A DNA stretch of 64,000 nt from Piscibacillus halophilus (lineage in GTDB: Bacteria; Bacillota; Bacilli; Bacillales; Alkalibacillaceae). The translations under genes and the position numbers were made by a program. The notes beneath the pieces were generated by a model that was not told the DNA's origin, ran no database searches, and was given only the letters and a program-made list of their open reading frames with translations. The stretch's first letter is position 1. Each line of letters opens with the position of its first letter. Positions 26,664 to 36,358 of this stretch are shown here, in pieces. The DNA is taken from positions 1 to 64,000 of the forward strand of contig NZ_FOES01000006.1 in NCBI RefSeq assembly GCF_900110685.1. Direction: 5' to 3'.

Positions 26664-26696
26664 TATAAAAAAACTCCTCAAAAATGAGGAGTTTTT
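26664..26696 (-). terminator. terminator of the yybS-gdpP-rplI-dnaC operon
   Basis: AAACTCCTCA (26671-26680) pairs with TGAGGAGTTT (26685-26694), followed by T7 on the minus strand. The stem touches the dnaC stop codon. Confidence 0.9.
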
Positions 26697-28059
26697 AAGC
26701 TGGCGGTATATCCGCTTCATTATATTTTCGATCTAAGTCAACGAACTTGTTATATTCTTTAACAAAGGCTAATTCAACTGTCCCAATTGGACCATTTCTT
26801 TGTTTAGCAATAATGATTTCAATGATGTTTTCTTTTTCTGTATCATCATTATAGTAGTCGTCTCTGTATAAGAAACCGATAATATCGGCATCCTGCTCGA
26901 TACTTCCTGATTCACGAATATCAGACATAATCGGGCGTTTATCTTGTCGTTGTTCCACACCACGTGATAACTGCGATAAGGCTATAACAGGAACTTCTAA
27001 TTCACGTGCTAAAGCTTTTAGCTGACGCGAGATCTCAGATACTTCTTGTTGTCTGTTCTCACGACTAGAGCCGCTTCCCTGGATTAATTGTAAATAATCA
27101 ATTAATACCATGCCTAAACCAGATTCCTGCTTTAGACGACGGCATTTTGAACGAATTTCGCTTATTTTAACACCTGGTGTATCGTCGATGTAGATTCCTG
27201 CATCCGATAAACTTCCCATCGCCATGGTTAATTTACCCCAGTCCTCTTCTTGAAGACTGCCTGTCCTTAATCGTTGCGCATCAATGTTCCCTTCTGCACA
27301 TAACATACGCATGACCAACTGCTCCGCTCCCATCTCTAGACTGAAGATGGCACAGTTTTCTTGTGCATGTATAGCTACGTTTTGTGCAATATTAAGGGCA
27401 AATGCTGTCTTACCAACAGAAGGACGAGCTGCGATTATAATTAAGTCGTTTTTTTGGAAACCTGATGTAATGTGATCTAAATCCTTAAATCCTGTTGGAA
27501 CTCCAGTCACTTCTTCACTTTGGTGATGTAACTGTTCAATATTGTCATATACATTGATTAATACATCTTTTATATTACGAAACTTACCAGATGCTTTTTG
27601 TTGAGAAACATCTAGGATGGATTTCTCAGCATAATCAATGATTTCAGAGAGTTCGTCTTTTTCTTCATATGACTTCGTTACAATTCCCGTTGCTGTCGAT
27701 ATAATACGGCGAAGGACTGACTTTTCTTCCACAATCTTAGCGTAATATTCTAGATTAGCTGCGGTTGGGACAGATTCGGCTAAATCTGTTAAATAAGTGA
27801 CACCCCCAACTTCTTCTAATACATCCATTTCTCTTAATTCATTTGTGACCGTGACTAAATCAATCGGTTCACCCTTATCTGTTAAACGAATCATCACTTC
27901 AAAAATTCGTTGATGATTAACTCGGTAAAAATCATCAGGCTCTAATATTTCAGAGGCTGAGACAATGGCATTAGGCTGTAAAAATATAGCCCCTAACACT
28001 GACTGTTCAGCCTCAATATTATGTGGCGGTGTATGATCTTGTAATACCATATCTGTCAC
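26695..28059 (-). CDS. dnaC: replicative DNA helicase (DnaB homologue)
   Basis: The hexameric 5'-3' helicase of the replication fork, called DnaC in Bacillus. It has 454 residues, identical in length to B. subtilis DnaC, when started at the GTG at 28059, which lies eight bases after AGGGGG. The N-terminal domain (PHNIEAEQSVLGAIFLQPNA) binds primase and loader; the RecA-like motor shows Walker A AARPSVGKTAFALN, Walker B MVLIDYLQLIQG, and the DIRESGSIEQDAD segment with arginine finger region. No intein is present. It follows rplI, with 33 bp between. Confidence 0.98.
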   Translation of the reverse strand: MTDMVLQDHTPPHNIEAEQSVLGAIFLQPNAIVSASEILEPDDFYRVNHQRIFEVMIRLTDKGEPIDLVTVTNELREMDVLEEVGGVTYLTDLAESVPTAANLEYYAKIVEEKSVLRRIISTATGIVTKSYEEKDELSEIIDYAEKSILDVSQQKASGKFRNIKDVLINVYDNIEQLHHQSEEVTGVPTGFKDLDHITSGFQKNDLIIIAARPSVGKTAFALNIAQNVAIHAQENCAIFSLEMGAEQLVMRMLCAEGNIDAQRLRTGSLQEEDWGKLTMAMGSLSDAGIYIDDTPGVKISEIRSKCRRLKQESGLGMVLIDYLQLIQGSGSSRENRQQEVSEISRQLKALARELEVPVIALSQLSRGVEQRQDKRPIMSDIRESGSIEQDADIIGFLYRDDYYNDDTEKENIIEIIIAKQRNGPIGTVELAFVKEYNKFVDLDRKYNEADIPPA

Positions 28060-28092
28060 ATCCGGTTCCCCCTTCAACGCGGAACAATTCCA

Positions 28093-28539
28093 CTAAGCTT
28101 CTTTTACATGTACTCTCAATGTTGCTGTTACATCTGGATGTAGTTTTACGGGAACATTCGTGAAGCCTAAGTTACGAATTGGTTCATCCAATTCAATTTT
28201 TCGTTTATCTATTTTAATATCATGCTTCTTCTTTAATTCATCTGCAATGTGTTTACTTGTAACGGAGCCGAATAGTCGACCGCCATCTCCTGATTTAGCT
28301 GTTAACTCTACTGTCATATCCTCTAATTGATCTTTAAGTTTCTTCGCTTCATGAAGAATTTCTTGCTCTTTTTCTTTCTCTTTCTGTTTTTGACCTTCTA
28401 GCTGTTTTAAATTTCCTTTTGTCGCTTCGACAGCTAGATTATTTTTTAATAAGTAGTTACGTGCGTAACCTTCAGAGACGTTTTTAACTTCCCCTTTTTT
28501 ACCTTTACCTTTTACATCTTTTATGAAAATGACCTTCAT
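28093..28539 (-). CDS. rplI: 50S ribosomal protein L9
   Basis: A 148-residue ribosomal protein with the classic dumbbell layout. The N-terminal rRNA-binding domain is [25 protein letters not shown] with [12 protein letters not shown] long connecting helix rich in Lys and Glu covers about residues 41-74. The C-terminal domain begins [21 protein letters not shown]9 binds domain V of 23S rRNA near the L1 stalk and helps keep reading frame. The ATG overlaps the gdpP stop (ATGA), so translation is coupled, as in B. subtilis. Confidence 0.98.
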   Translation of the reverse strand: MKVIFIKDVKGKGKKGEVKNVSEGYARNYLLKNNLAVEATKGNLKQLEGQKQKEKEKEQEILHEAKKLKDQLEDMTVELTAKSGDGGRLFGSVTSKHIADELKKKHDIKIDKRKIELDEPIRNLGFTNVPVKLHPDVTATLRVHVKEA

Positions 28540-30521
28540 GATTCGTCCCCTCCTTCAAAGTATTCCTCAATAATACCTCTAAGTTGTTCTTCTACTTGTT
28601 CTAGAGTGGTATCTTCAAGCTGTGTGGCCGCATTGGTTAAATGGCCACCCCCGTTCATTTTTTCCATAATCACTTGAACATTGATTTCTCCAAGTGAACG
28701 AGCACTTACCCCTATTTTACCATCTTGTCGTTTCGCGATGACAAATGATGCTTTGACATTACTCATGGTCAATAACGTATCGGCCGCTTGAGCAATGATA
28801 ATGGCTCCGTAGTCTTCACCTTCTAAGCCTTTAGCAATAGCGACACCTTCACGATAAACGGTCGCATTCTTAACCAGTTCGCTTCGCCTTACATAAACAT
28901 CTAAATCTTCTTTTAATAAATTTTGTACAAGTACGGTATCCGCGCCTTTAGAACGTAAATAGGATGCCGCATCAAATGTGCGCGATCCAGTTCTTAATGT
29001 AAATGACTTCGTATCAACTGTGATACCAGCTAGTAAAGAAGTAGCTTCTAAAACATCGAGTTTTAACGGTCCATCTTGATACTCTAAGAGTTCTGTTACG
29101 AGTTCAGCCGTTGACGATGCATAAGGCTCCATATAAACAAGTGTCGGCTGTTCAATGAACTCTTCACCTCTTCGGTGATGGTCAATCACGACAATATGCT
29201 CTGTCTTATTCAACAAACGTTCTTCCATAACCATTGATGGTTTATGCGTATCAACTACAACAATTAATGTATCCTTTGTCACGATGTCTAAAGAATCGTC
29301 AGGTGTAATGAACCACTCGCTAAGTGACTCATTTTCTCCAATTCGATCCATCAAGCGTTGTACACCTGTATTGACGCCATCTGGGTCAAAAACAACGTAC
29401 CCTTTTTTCCCATTTTGTTGAGCCAATTTCAAAATTCCAATGGACGATCCAATCGAGTCCATGTCAGGCGTCTGGTGACCCATGATGAGTACTTTTTCAC
29501 TTTCTCTTACTAATTCTCTTAAGGCATGAGAAATAACGCGTGCACGCACACGGGTTCGTTTTTCCATTGGGTTCGTCTTCCCACCATAGAATTTAACGCG
29601 GCCTGTTTCATCCTTGATGGCCACTTGATCTCCACCGCGTCCTAATGCTAGGTCGAGACTAGACTGTGCTAAATCTCCAAGTTCGGGCAGGTCCGATGAT
29701 CCTCTTCCTATCCCGATACTTAACGTTAATGGAACATTTTGATCTGAAATTAATTCTCTAACTTCATCCAGTATTTCAAACTTAGATTTTTCAAGATGAG
29801 TTAAGATTTCTTTATTCATAACCGCAATAAAGCGCTCTTGTGAGGTTCGTTTTAAATAGATCCCGTAATCATTAGACCAGTTGTTAAGAATGGATGTCAC
29901 CTCTGAGTTTAAATGGCTTTTAGATGTATCATCCATCGCTTGTGTTAGCTCTTCATAGTTATCTAAAAAGATCACGCCTAATACTGCACGTTCATTATCA
30001 TATTGATTTTGTAACTCAATTTGTTCTGTTCGATCAAACAGATAAATTAAACGTTCTTCAGATTTAATTATGGCTTGAAAACGTTTATCCCCTAGGGTGA
30101 TCCACTTCTCTTCATCACCATCTTTAACTGCCACTTCAAGACTTTCAGATAAATCTTCTAATGATTCGCCGATCAATGATTGTTCAGGATCAAAAAAATC
30201 ATTAATAAATGGATTGGCCCATTCGATTTGATTTTCCTCATTAAAAAGGAGGATTCCAAAAGGCATGTTCAGCAATGCCTCTTCTCCTACCTTTTTGACA
30301 CGATAAGATAATGTAGATATATAATTTTCAGTTCGTTGCTTATTTAATGTTTCTGTCCTATATGTGAAATAAACAATCACAGCTAATACAACTGCTAACA
30401 CTGTACCAATTAACCACTGATAATAGAATACAATAGTTGTTAATATACCAGCCAATACGTAAAGCAGCCATATACTCTTGTTTTCCGTTAGTTCCTTAAC
30501 GTCATTCATAAATGAACTCAT
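28536..30521 (-). CDS. gdpP: c-di-AMP phosphodiesterase GdpP
   Basis: A 661-residue membrane enzyme that hydrolyses cyclic di-AMP to pApA and so affects potassium, osmotic and beta-lactam tolerance. Order: two membrane helices (about residues 17-50), a degenerate haem-binding PAS domain (about 80-155), a degenerate GGDEF domain with SIGIGRGS near 270, then DHH and DHHA1 domains. Catalytic motifs are [12 protein letters not shown] near 344, VVDTHKPS near 418 and [10 protein letters not shown] near 442; [11 protein letters not shown] lies in DHHA1. Upstream yybS and downstream rplI are its usual operon partners. Confidence 0.97.
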   Translation of the reverse strand: MSSFMNDVKELTENKSIWLLYVLAGILTTIVFYYQWLIGTVLAVVLAVIVYFTYRTETLNKQRTENYISTLSYRVKKVGEEALLNMPFGILLFNEENQIEWANPFINDFFDPEQSLIGESLEDLSESLEVAVKDGDEEKWITLGDKRFQAIIKSEERLIYLFDRTEQIELQNQYDNERAVLGVIFLDNYEELTQAMDDTSKSHLNSEVTSILNNWSNDYGIYLKRTSQERFIAVMNKEILTHLEKSKFEILDEVRELISDQNVPLTLSIGIGRGSSDLPELGDLAQSSLDLALGRGGDQVAIKDETGRVKFYGGKTNPMEKRTRVRARVISHALRELVRESEKVLIMGHQTPDMDSIGSSIGILKLAQQNGKKGYVVFDPDGVNTGVQRLMDRIGENESLSEWFITPDDSLDIVTKDTLIVVVDTHKPSMVMEERLLNKTEHIVVIDHHRRGEEFIEQPTLVYMEPYASSTAELVTELLEYQDGPLKLDVLEATSLLAGITVDTKSFTLRTGSRTFDAASYLRSKGADTVLVQNLLKEDLDVYVRRSELVKNATVYREGVAIAKGLEGEDYGAIIIAQAADTLLTMSNVKASFVIAKRQDGKIGVSARSLGEINVQVIMEKMNGGGHLTNAATQLEDTTLEQVEEQLRGIIEEYFEGGDES

Positions 30522-30537
30522 CTCCCAATCGATCGAC

Positions 30538-31476
30538 TTATTTTTTCTTCGTTAGCCGATCTCTTAGTTGCAAACCTAAGTCAATTATACCTAATATTCT
30601 CAATGGATAAAGGAGTAATAATGGTTGTAAGACAATTAACACGATAACAATTATTGGAATAAATCTTGGCCACTTCTTATAGTGCGTAAAGAAAAAGACA
30701 AATGACAGACCCTGGATTGCTAATAACACGCCAGCTAAAGTCGATAAATTCTCCGCAACTAAATATAATGAGTCTTCCGGTGAAGGAAAAATTAACATTA
30801 ACACAATTCCAATAAAATAATACCAAATTAAAGAAGTTGGTAATGTAAATTCTCTAAACGGTGGAAATTTAATGGATTGTCCTTCTATTTTATGAATGAT
30901 TTTGTGACTAATCCATTGTGTAATCCAGGCGAAAGCTAACCCAAATATTACAATACCAGCTGGAATTTTATAAACCATTAAATACATCTGTTCACGATAT
31001 AGCTCAATTTCTTGTTCGGATAGTTCACCAACTTGATCATATAAAGACATAAACGTTTGTAAGCTTTCATCAACCGCATTTTGTATCTCTTGAGACCAAT
31101 TCACTTGGAACAAGAATTGACTTAAGACATAAACGAGAGCTAAACCTACTGAGTAACCTACCGTACCCAACGCTAATGTTTCATAGGATGTCCGTTTCTG
31201 TCTAAGTGCATATCCAATCGCCATTCCACCTAATGCCATAAAAAGCGTAATTGGAATGGATAAATAAAATAAGAATAATGAGCTAACCAAGAGAGTTAAG
31301 ACAAACATTATCATCGTAGTTTTAATCTCATATTTGTAAGCAAAAAGTATAAATGGTAATGGTAGTACGAACATTATAACAATACTTAATACGGGTACAA
31401 AAAAAGTTGCAAATAACAATACTATATATATAGCTCCATACATCAAACCATCTTTAGTTGCACTTGACGAATTCAT
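30538..31476 (-). CDS. yybS: YybS family membrane protein (DUF2232)
   Basis: A 312-residue protein with about eight membrane spans and a soluble loop near residues 120-160 (VDESLQTFMSLYDQVGELSEQEIELY). Length and position directly ahead of gdpP match B. subtilis yybS (309 residues). The DUF2232 fold resembles substrate-binding membrane subunits of ECF-type importers, but no ligand is established. GAGGTG precedes the ATG at 31476. First gene of the yybS-gdpP-rplI-dnaC operon. Confidence 0.9.
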   Translation of the reverse strand: MNSSSATKDGLMYGAIYIVLLFATFFVPVLSIVIMFVLPLPFILFAYKYEIKTTMIMFVLTLLVSSLFLFYLSIPITLFMALGGMAIGYALRQKRTSYETLALGTVGYSVGLALVYVLSQFLFQVNWSQEIQNAVDESLQTFMSLYDQVGELSEQEIELYREQMYLMVYKIPAGIVIFGLAFAWITQWISHKIIHKIEGQSIKFPPFREFTLPTSLIWYYFIGIVLMLIFPSPEDSLYLVAENLSTLAGVLLAIQGLSFVFFFTHYKKWPRFIPIIVIVLIVLQPLLLLYPLRILGIIDLGLQLRDRLTKKK

Positions 31477-31637
31477 GATTTACTCGCACCTCTAACTTTA
31501 AAACTAATCTATGTCACCTAATATTATTATTTTACATCATATTTATGTTCAATCATATGAAAAGCATAAGAAAAACTGAGCTGATTTCGAACACCTTATA
31601 GAGAAAGATTTATTACCAAAAAGAACCTAAACTAAAA

Positions 31638-31673
31638 ATAAAGGAGTGAACTGGCTCAAGTTCACTCCTTTAA
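31638..31673 (-). terminator. terminator of the PadR-DUF1700-DUF4097 operon
   Basis: AAGGAGTGAACT (31641-31652) pairs with AGTTCACTCCTT (31659-31670); TTTATTTTTAG follows on minus. Confidence 0.9.
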
Positions 31674-31680
31674 GATTTCA

Positions 31681-32478
31681 TTATTGGGTTACAGTAATAC
31701 TTCCATTATTCGTACGTAATCTAATAATGTTATCTCCATCACCTATGACTTTATTATAATCATCGTCACCAAATAGCTTCACACGACCATTATTCACAGA
31801 AGTATCAAAAATAACATTTGTCGGCTCGTTCTCAGTTTGAATATCTATTTTTCCATTATGAGTTTCTAAGTCCATATTTCGATCTAGATCCTCTGTAACT
31901 AAGGATATTTTTCCGTTATTTGCCTTCACCTTCAATTCTCCATCAAGATTTTCAAGATCAATTTTTCCATTACTAGTTCTAAGATCATAAGAATCGGCAA
32001 TGATATTTCCAAGCTCTACTTTCCCATTATTACTTGTTACCTTGACATCATGGATCACTAAATCATTCGCTTGGATCTTTCCATTCCTTACATCCACTTC
32101 TAAACGTTCATATTCTTTTTCAGGTAAATAGACAGTTAATGTTCGTGATAATTGAAAGAAATTAAAGTTAAACCATTTTCTCATTTTATTCTCTGTCTGA
32201 ATCGATAGAGTCTGGTCATTTTCTTCTACAATTAGTTCACTCTTAGTGTGCTCATTTTCTTTACCTGTTAATTCAACCTTTGGGGTAGGATCAGTTGTAG
32301 GTATAATTTCTACTTTTTCATTATTGGCATCTATTTCAATAGTGTTTATATGAGCGTCTTCAAGTTCCTTTGTAACAGCAAGAGTAGTTGGTTCATAAAA
32401 GCGGTAAGTAAGTAGACTACCGATTCCACCTACGACTATTAACACAATAGCTAGCACCTTCACTCTCTTTATGTTCAT
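31681..32478 (-). CDS. DUF4097 beta-helix protein
   Basis: A 265-residue protein with one N-terminal membrane helix (residues 8-25) and an extracytoplasmic DUF4097 domain. That domain consists of repeating short strands, each carrying an NGK/NNGK turn: VRNGKIQAND, SNNGKVELGN, SNGKIDLEN, ANNGKISL, HNGKIDIQ and VNNGRVKL. This is the pattern of a right-handed beta-solenoid. Related proteins (for example LiaX in enterococci) take part in envelope-stress responses. Its start overlaps the DUF1700 stop by four bases, placing it last in a three-gene operon under a PadR regulator. Exact role unknown. Confidence 0.88.
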   Translation of the reverse strand: MNIKRVKVLAIVLIVVGGIGSLLTYRFYEPTTLAVTKELEDAHINTIEIDANNEKVEIIPTTDPTPKVELTGKENEHTKSELIVEENDQTLSIQTENKMRKWFNFNFFQLSRTLTVYLPEKEYERLEVDVRNGKIQANDLVIHDVKVTSNNGKVELGNIIADSYDLRTSNGKIDLENLDGELKVKANNGKISLVTEDLDRNMDLETHNGKIDIQTENEPTNVIFDTSVNNGRVKLFGDDDYNKVIGDGDNIIRLRTNNGSITVTQ

Positions 32479-33032
32479 GAGTTCATTCCACCTTTAACAA
32501 GATTTACATTATAGTTCAGATACTTCACAAAACCTTTAATCGATATACGTGACACATATAGCATGCCGACAATCAGTAATAACCCCAGTCCACATAATGT
32601 TATAGAGAAAAACAAATCAAATAACATAAAAGCATCAGGGAATACAGCTATATTAATTAAGAATAAAATCGGAGAAACTACAAATGATGCCCCTATTGCC
32701 CATCCTGCCACAATCAAGCTTACTAAAGCGATAAATGGCCCTAGTACAATAACTAAATTAAAGAAGCTTAATCCAATGACCGCCCAAACCGCTTTAAATA
32801 TATTCGTTGTTGATGATGAAGTTTCAACTTTATCGACATAGTAACTAGCTAATATCTCTTTACCAATTTGACCAGGTGACCCTAGTGAATGAGCGATTTC
32901 TTCTTCTGTTTTACCTTCCGCTTTTCCAACTTCAAAGTGTTCACTGAAGTCCTGTAATATATCTTCTCTTTCTTCGTTAGAAAGCTTTTTTAGCCTAGTT
33001 TCTAAACTAGTGAGAAATTCCTTCTTATTCAT
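32475..33032 (-). CDS. DUF1700 (HAAS domain) membrane protein
   Basis: A 185-residue protein. The N-terminal 70 residues form the helical HAAS/DUF1700 region (KEFLTSLETRLKKLSNEEREDILQDFSEHFE, then EEEIAHSLGSPGQIGKEIL), followed by four membrane spans. The start is the ATG at 33032 with AAGGTG in front; it overlaps the PadR gene by eight bases (ATGAATAA). HAAS proteins are usually encoded beside PadR regulators and are thought to relay signals from the membrane to them. In order the operon runs PadR, DUF1700, DUF4097. Confidence 0.9.
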   Translation of the reverse strand: MNKKEFLTSLETRLKKLSNEEREDILQDFSEHFEVGKAEGKTEEEIAHSLGSPGQIGKEILASYYVDKVETSSSTTNIFKAVWAVIGLSFFNLVIVLGPFIALVSLIVAGWAIGASFVVSPILFLINIAVFPDAFMLFDLFFSITLCGLGLLLIVGMLYVSRISIKGFVKYLNYNVNLVKGGMNS

Positions 33033-33348
33033 GACTAACACCTTCCTCAATAATATGATTTACCCCTTCAGAGAAATGCTCCCATTCCTTGAGCAAATCA
33101 TTTAGATGATCTCTTCCTTTATCCGTTAACTGATAATACTTACGTGATGGTCCTTCTTGAGATTCTTGCAAATAAGTCGTAAAGTATTCTTCCTTTTTCA
33201 GTCTTCTCAATAAGGGGTATACAGATCCTTCAGATATTGCGATTCGATCTGATATTTTCTTAACGAGTTCATAGCCGTAATGATCTTGCTTATTTAGCAA
33301 AGCAAGGACACATAACTCTAGCGCTCCTTTTTTAAATTGGATATTCAT
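33025..33348 (-). CDS. PadR-family transcriptional regulator
   Basis: A 107-residue winged-helix regulator: KKGALELCVLALLNKQDHYGYELVKKIS, AISEGSVYPLLRRLKKEEYFTTYL and GPSRKYYQLTDKGRDHL are the three typical blocks, ending in a dimerising helix. It belongs to the short PadR-s2 group. The ATG at 33348 is nine bases after GGAGG; a TTG just upstream is less likely. It heads the operon with DUF1700 and DUF4097 proteins, and a 19-bp palindrome upstream is a likely self-regulating operator. Confidence 0.93.
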   Translation of the reverse strand: MNIQFKKGALELCVLALLNKQDHYGYELVKKISDRIAISEGSVYPLLRRLKKEEYFTTYLQESQEGPSRKYYQLTDKGRDHLNDLLKEWEHFSEGVNHIIEEGVSHE

Positions 33349-33374
33349 GGTAGACAACCTCCGATTTTTCTAAC

Positions 33375-33393
33375 TACTATATATTATATAGTA
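33375..33393. promoter_or_regulatory. candidate PadR operator
   Basis: TACTATATA-T-TATATAGTA is a perfect palindrome with one central base, 27 bp before the PadR ATG. It contains the minus-strand TATAAT that would serve as -10, so binding would block transcription. Confidence 0.5.
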
Positions 33394-33618
33394 CTGAAAT
33401 AAAATTAGTACCTGCAAAATAAATATACCACCAACTACTGTACAATGCAAGGTACTAATTAATAATTAATTTGTATGGGTGAAAGATGGACTGTTTAGAG
33501 TGGTTTAACAGAACATGTAATAAGTGTAGGTGTATAATTTTAAGTCTTTGCTTTTCAAGCTTGGGTGTAGGATTCTCCATTTACTTCTTACTCCGCCTCA
33601 GGGGAAATTTTCTTAATA

Positions 33619-33652
33619 TAAAAAAGAGGCAATGCGTTAAGCATTACCTCTT
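33619..33652 (-). terminator. terminator of rpsF-ssb-rpsR
   Basis: AAGAGGCAATGC (33624-33635) pairs with GCATTACCTCTT (33641-33652), followed by T6 on the minus strand. Confidence 0.9.
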
Positions 33653-33660
33653 ACATATCA

Positions 33661-33903
<243 letters not shown>

Positions 33904-33916
33904 TTACAATGTTTGA

Positions 33917-34417
33917 TTAAAATGGTAGATCGTCATCTGATAAGTCTACCGGTTCACCGCTATTTTCAAATGGATTGTTGTCTTCTTGTTGAGACTGTCC
34001 AAATCCACTTTGATTTTGGTTTGATGATCCTTGGTTTGATGTGTTTGGAGCTGGACTTCCTTGCATGTTTTGTCCACCTTGAGATGACCCTTTAGACTCT
34101 AAAAACTGAACGCTTTCAGCCACAACTTCTGTTATGAAAACTCGTTTTCCGTCTTGCCCATCAAAACTACGTGTCTGAATGCGGCCATCAACACCGATCA
34201 TGCTACCCTTCTTCATATAATTCGCAAGGTTTTCTGCTTGGCGTCTCCAAATAACACAGTTAATGAAGTCTGCTTCACGGTTTCCTTGCTGATTAGAGAA
34301 AGGACGATTGACAGCTACTGTAAAGTTCGCAACAGCCACTCCATTTGGGGTGTAACGTAAATCAGGGTCTTTGGTTAATCTTCCTACTAATACTACTCTG
34401 TTTAACACATCAAACAC
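33917..34417 (-). CDS. ssb: single-stranded DNA-binding protein
   Basis: A 166-residue SSB. The OB fold covers residues 1-110 ([41 protein letters not shown] and [10 protein letters not shown]). It is followed by a Gln/Gly/Ser-rich flexible linker and the acidic tip DLSDDDLPF that recruits replication and repair proteins such as PriA and RecG. It is essential at replication forks. It sits between rpsF (3 bp away) and rpsR, so S6-S18 feedback also sets its level. Confidence 0.98.
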   Translation of the reverse strand: MFDVLNRVVLVGRLTKDPDLRYTPNGVAVANFTVAVNRPFSNQQGNREADFINCVIWRRQAENLANYMKKGSMIGVDGRIQTRSFDGQDGKRVFITEVVAESVQFLESKGSSQGGQNMQGSPAPNTSNQGSSNQNQSGFGQSQQEDNNPFENSGEPVDLSDDDLPF

Positions 34418-34420
34418 TCC

Positions 34421-34711
34421 TTATTGATCGTCTTCGCGAATTGCCATATGACGAAGTACATCGTCTGAGAACTTCGCTTTACGACTGAATTCATCAACCG
34501 CTACAGAGTCGCCTGAAAAATTAACAACAACATAGTAACCATCACGGTAATCGTTAATTTCGTATGCTAGACGACGTTGACCCATTTCATCAACATTCGT
34601 AATCTCCGCGCCATTATTCGTTAACACGTTGTGAAGACGCTCAATTTCAGCTTTGCGAGCTTCTTCTTCGATATCTGGGCGGATGATATACATGATTTCG
34701 TATTTAGTCAT
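34421..34711 (-). CDS. rpsF: 30S ribosomal protein S6
   Basis: A 96-residue ribosomal protein: [22 protein letters not shown] at the start, [19 protein letters not shown] in the middle and ADFS-like [16 protein letters not shown] at the end. S6 pairs with S18 on the 30S platform. It is first in rpsF-ssb-rpsR and directly downstream of a leader that fits the S6:S18-binding RNA motif. GAGGAGGTG precedes the ATG at 34711. Confidence 0.98.
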   Translation of the reverse strand: MTKYEIMYIIRPDIEEEARKAEIERLHNVLTNNGAEITNVDEMGQRRLAYEINDYRDGYYVVVNFSGDSVAVDEFSRKAKFSDDVLRHMAIREDDQ

Positions 34712-34719
34712 CCGTCTTC

Positions 34720-34768
34720 ACCTCCTCTTGGACTTTACGGCCCCATATTTTATATGGAGCAAGGAGTA
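34720..34768 (-). promoter_or_regulatory. S6:S18-binding mRNA leader
   Basis: On minus, CTCCTTG (34766-34760) can pair with CAAG(A)GGAG (34730-34722), which contains the rpsF ribosome site. Inside is a second stem, CTCCATA with TATGGGG, followed by the diagnostic CCG (34740-34738). S6:S18 binding to CCG would close the ribosome site and reduce synthesis. Confidence 0.75.
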
Positions 34769-34843
34769 AACCTAATTACTCACAATAAAGTATTATATCA
34801 AAAACCCTTCAAACAAACAACTATTATTTTTGACCCTTTATGA

Positions 34844-35944
34844 TTAAACGTTAAAACGGAAATGGATGACATCGCCATCTTGAACGATGTATTCCTTTCC
34901 TTCTAAACGAACTTTACCCAAATCTCTAGCCTTTGCCATCGAACCAGCTTCTACTAAATCATTATAGGATACCGTCTCAGCTCGAATAAATCCTCGCTCA
35001 AAATCTGTATGGATAATTCCAGCTGTTTGCGGCGCCGTCATCCCTTTACGGAATGTCCAAGCTCTTACTTCTTGTTCACCAGCCGTAAAGTAAGTTGCCA
35101 AGCCTAACATATTATATGAAGCTTTGATTAGCTGGTCTAATCCTGACTCCTCTATGCCTAACTCTTGTAGAAACTCTTCTTTTTCTTCACCTTCTAGTTC
35201 GGCGATTTCGGATTCTACTTTTGCACAAACGACAATAACTTCTGCTCCCTCGTTTGCAGCATAGTCTTTTACTTTTTGGACATTTTCATTGTGATCAACA
35301 TCTAACAACTCGTCTTCCCCAACGTTTGCCACATATAAAATTGGCTTAATCGTTAATAAATGTAACTGCTTCACATACTTTTCTTGTTCTTTTGTAAACT
35401 CTAATGCACGCGCAGGCTGTTCGTTTTCAAAAGCCTCTTTTAATTTCTCTAAAATTTCAAATTCAAATACTGCATCTTTCACTTTTTGTTTAGCCAATTT
35501 CGCTACTTTATCATAGCGTTTCATAATGGTCTCTAGGTCCGCTAAAATTAACTCTAAATTAATCGTTTCAATGTCTGAAATTGGATCCACTCTACCAGAC
35601 ACATGCGTTATATTTTCGTCTTCAAAGCAACGTACCACATGGCATATTGCATCGACTTGTCTAATGTGAGATAAGAACTGGTTTCCTAACCCTTCACCCT
35701 TACTCGCACCTTCAACAATTCCTGCAATATCTGTGAATTCAAATGATGTTGGAATTGTTTTTTTCGGGTTCACCATTTCCGTAAGCTTTTGCAAACGATG
35801 ATCCGGCACCTCAACAATTCCTACATTAGGATCTATAGTCGCGAATGGATAGTTAGCTGATAGTGCACCAGCTTGTGTAATCGCGTTAAACAACGTTGAT
35901 TTACCGACGTTTGGTAACCCAACGATTCCTGCAGTTAATGACAT
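34844..35944 (-). CDS. ychF: ribosome-binding ATPase YchF/OLA1
   Basis: A 366-residue Obg-related P-loop protein. G1 GLPNVGKSTLFNAIT, G3 DIAGIVEGASKGEGLGNQF, a coiled-coil insertion (about residues 130-200) and a C-terminal TGS domain (FRKGMTAPQTAGIIHTDFERGF). The G4 position is altered from NKxD as in all YchF proteins, which prefer ATP. It binds 70S ribosomes and affects stress responses; called YyaF in B. subtilis. It lies upstream of rpsF, as in relatives. Confidence 0.98.
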   Translation of the reverse strand: MSLTAGIVGLPNVGKSTLFNAITQAGALSANYPFATIDPNVGIVEVPDHRLQKLTEMVNPKKTIPTSFEFTDIAGIVEGASKGEGLGNQFLSHIRQVDAICHVVRCFEDENITHVSGRVDPISDIETINLELILADLETIMKRYDKVAKLAKQKVKDAVFEFEILEKLKEAFENEQPARALEFTKEQEKYVKQLHLLTIKPILYVANVGEDELLDVDHNENVQKVKDYAANEGAEVIVVCAKVESEIAELEGEEKEEFLQELGIEESGLDQLIKASYNMLGLATYFTAGEQEVRAWTFRKGMTAPQTAGIIHTDFERGFIRAETVSYNDLVEAGSMAKARDLGKVRLEGKEYIVQDGDVIHFRFNV

Positions 35945-36098
35945 AATTTACACTCCTTCAATTCCGTACCCAACCTAACAAGATTAGTCCATAACAATTA
36001 TAGATATTAGAAGATAAAAACACAAGTTATAGAGAAAATAAAAAAACAAAGGCACTTTTGCCTCTGTTTATTCAAAAAACATGAAGAAAATCAAAAAT

Positions 36099-36114
36099 TG
36101 TTTCACGTGAAACA
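36099..36114. promoter_or_regulatory. parS: parS site 1
   Basis: TGTTTCACGTGAAACA, a perfect 16-bp palindrome matching the ParB (Spo0J) site consensus TGTTNCACGTGAAACA. The palindrome extends with AAAAT/ATTTT flanks (about 36094-36119) just beyond the DUF951 stop. Confidence 0.93.
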
Positions 36115-36119
36115 ATTTT

Positions 36120-36314
36120 TTAACTTGCTTTTTTAATAATTTTTTTTAGTTTTTTTTCAAACTTTTTTCTAGGTACTAAAACACTATGATTGCATCCTTG
36201 GCATTTTATCCGAATATCCATTCCCATACGAATGATTTTCCACTCATTTGAACCACATGGATGGGGTTTTTTCATCTCAACGATATCATTTAAATCGTAG
36301 TTTTGCTCAACCAT
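36120..36314 (-). CDS. yyzM: DUF951 zinc-ribbon-like protein (YyzM)
   Basis: A 64-residue basic protein: YDLNDIVEMKKPHPCGSNEWKI, then RIKCQGCNHSVLVPRKKFEKKLKK. Three cysteines (C in HPCG and CxxC in CQGC) may bind a metal ion. It is conserved near ychF in Bacillaceae, and its role is unknown. The first ATG (36323) is too close to the ribosome site AAAGGG, so the second one is used. Its 3' end runs into the parS palindrome, which may act as its terminator. Confidence 0.9.
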   Translation of the reverse strand: MVEQNYDLNDIVEMKKPHPCGSNEWKIIRMGMDIRIKCQGCNHSVLVPRKKFEKKLKKIIKKAS

Positions 36315-36358
36315 AGTCACCATCCCTTTCTTTCTAGACCGTTTTCTCTTCTATTTTA

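Larger units (their letters stand above)
33349..33660. other. intergenic region of PadR operon and rpsR
   Basis: 312 bp with the palindrome at 33375-33393 and the rpsR terminator at 33619-33652. An open frame at 33486-33671 on plus is not convincing. Confidence 0.5.
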
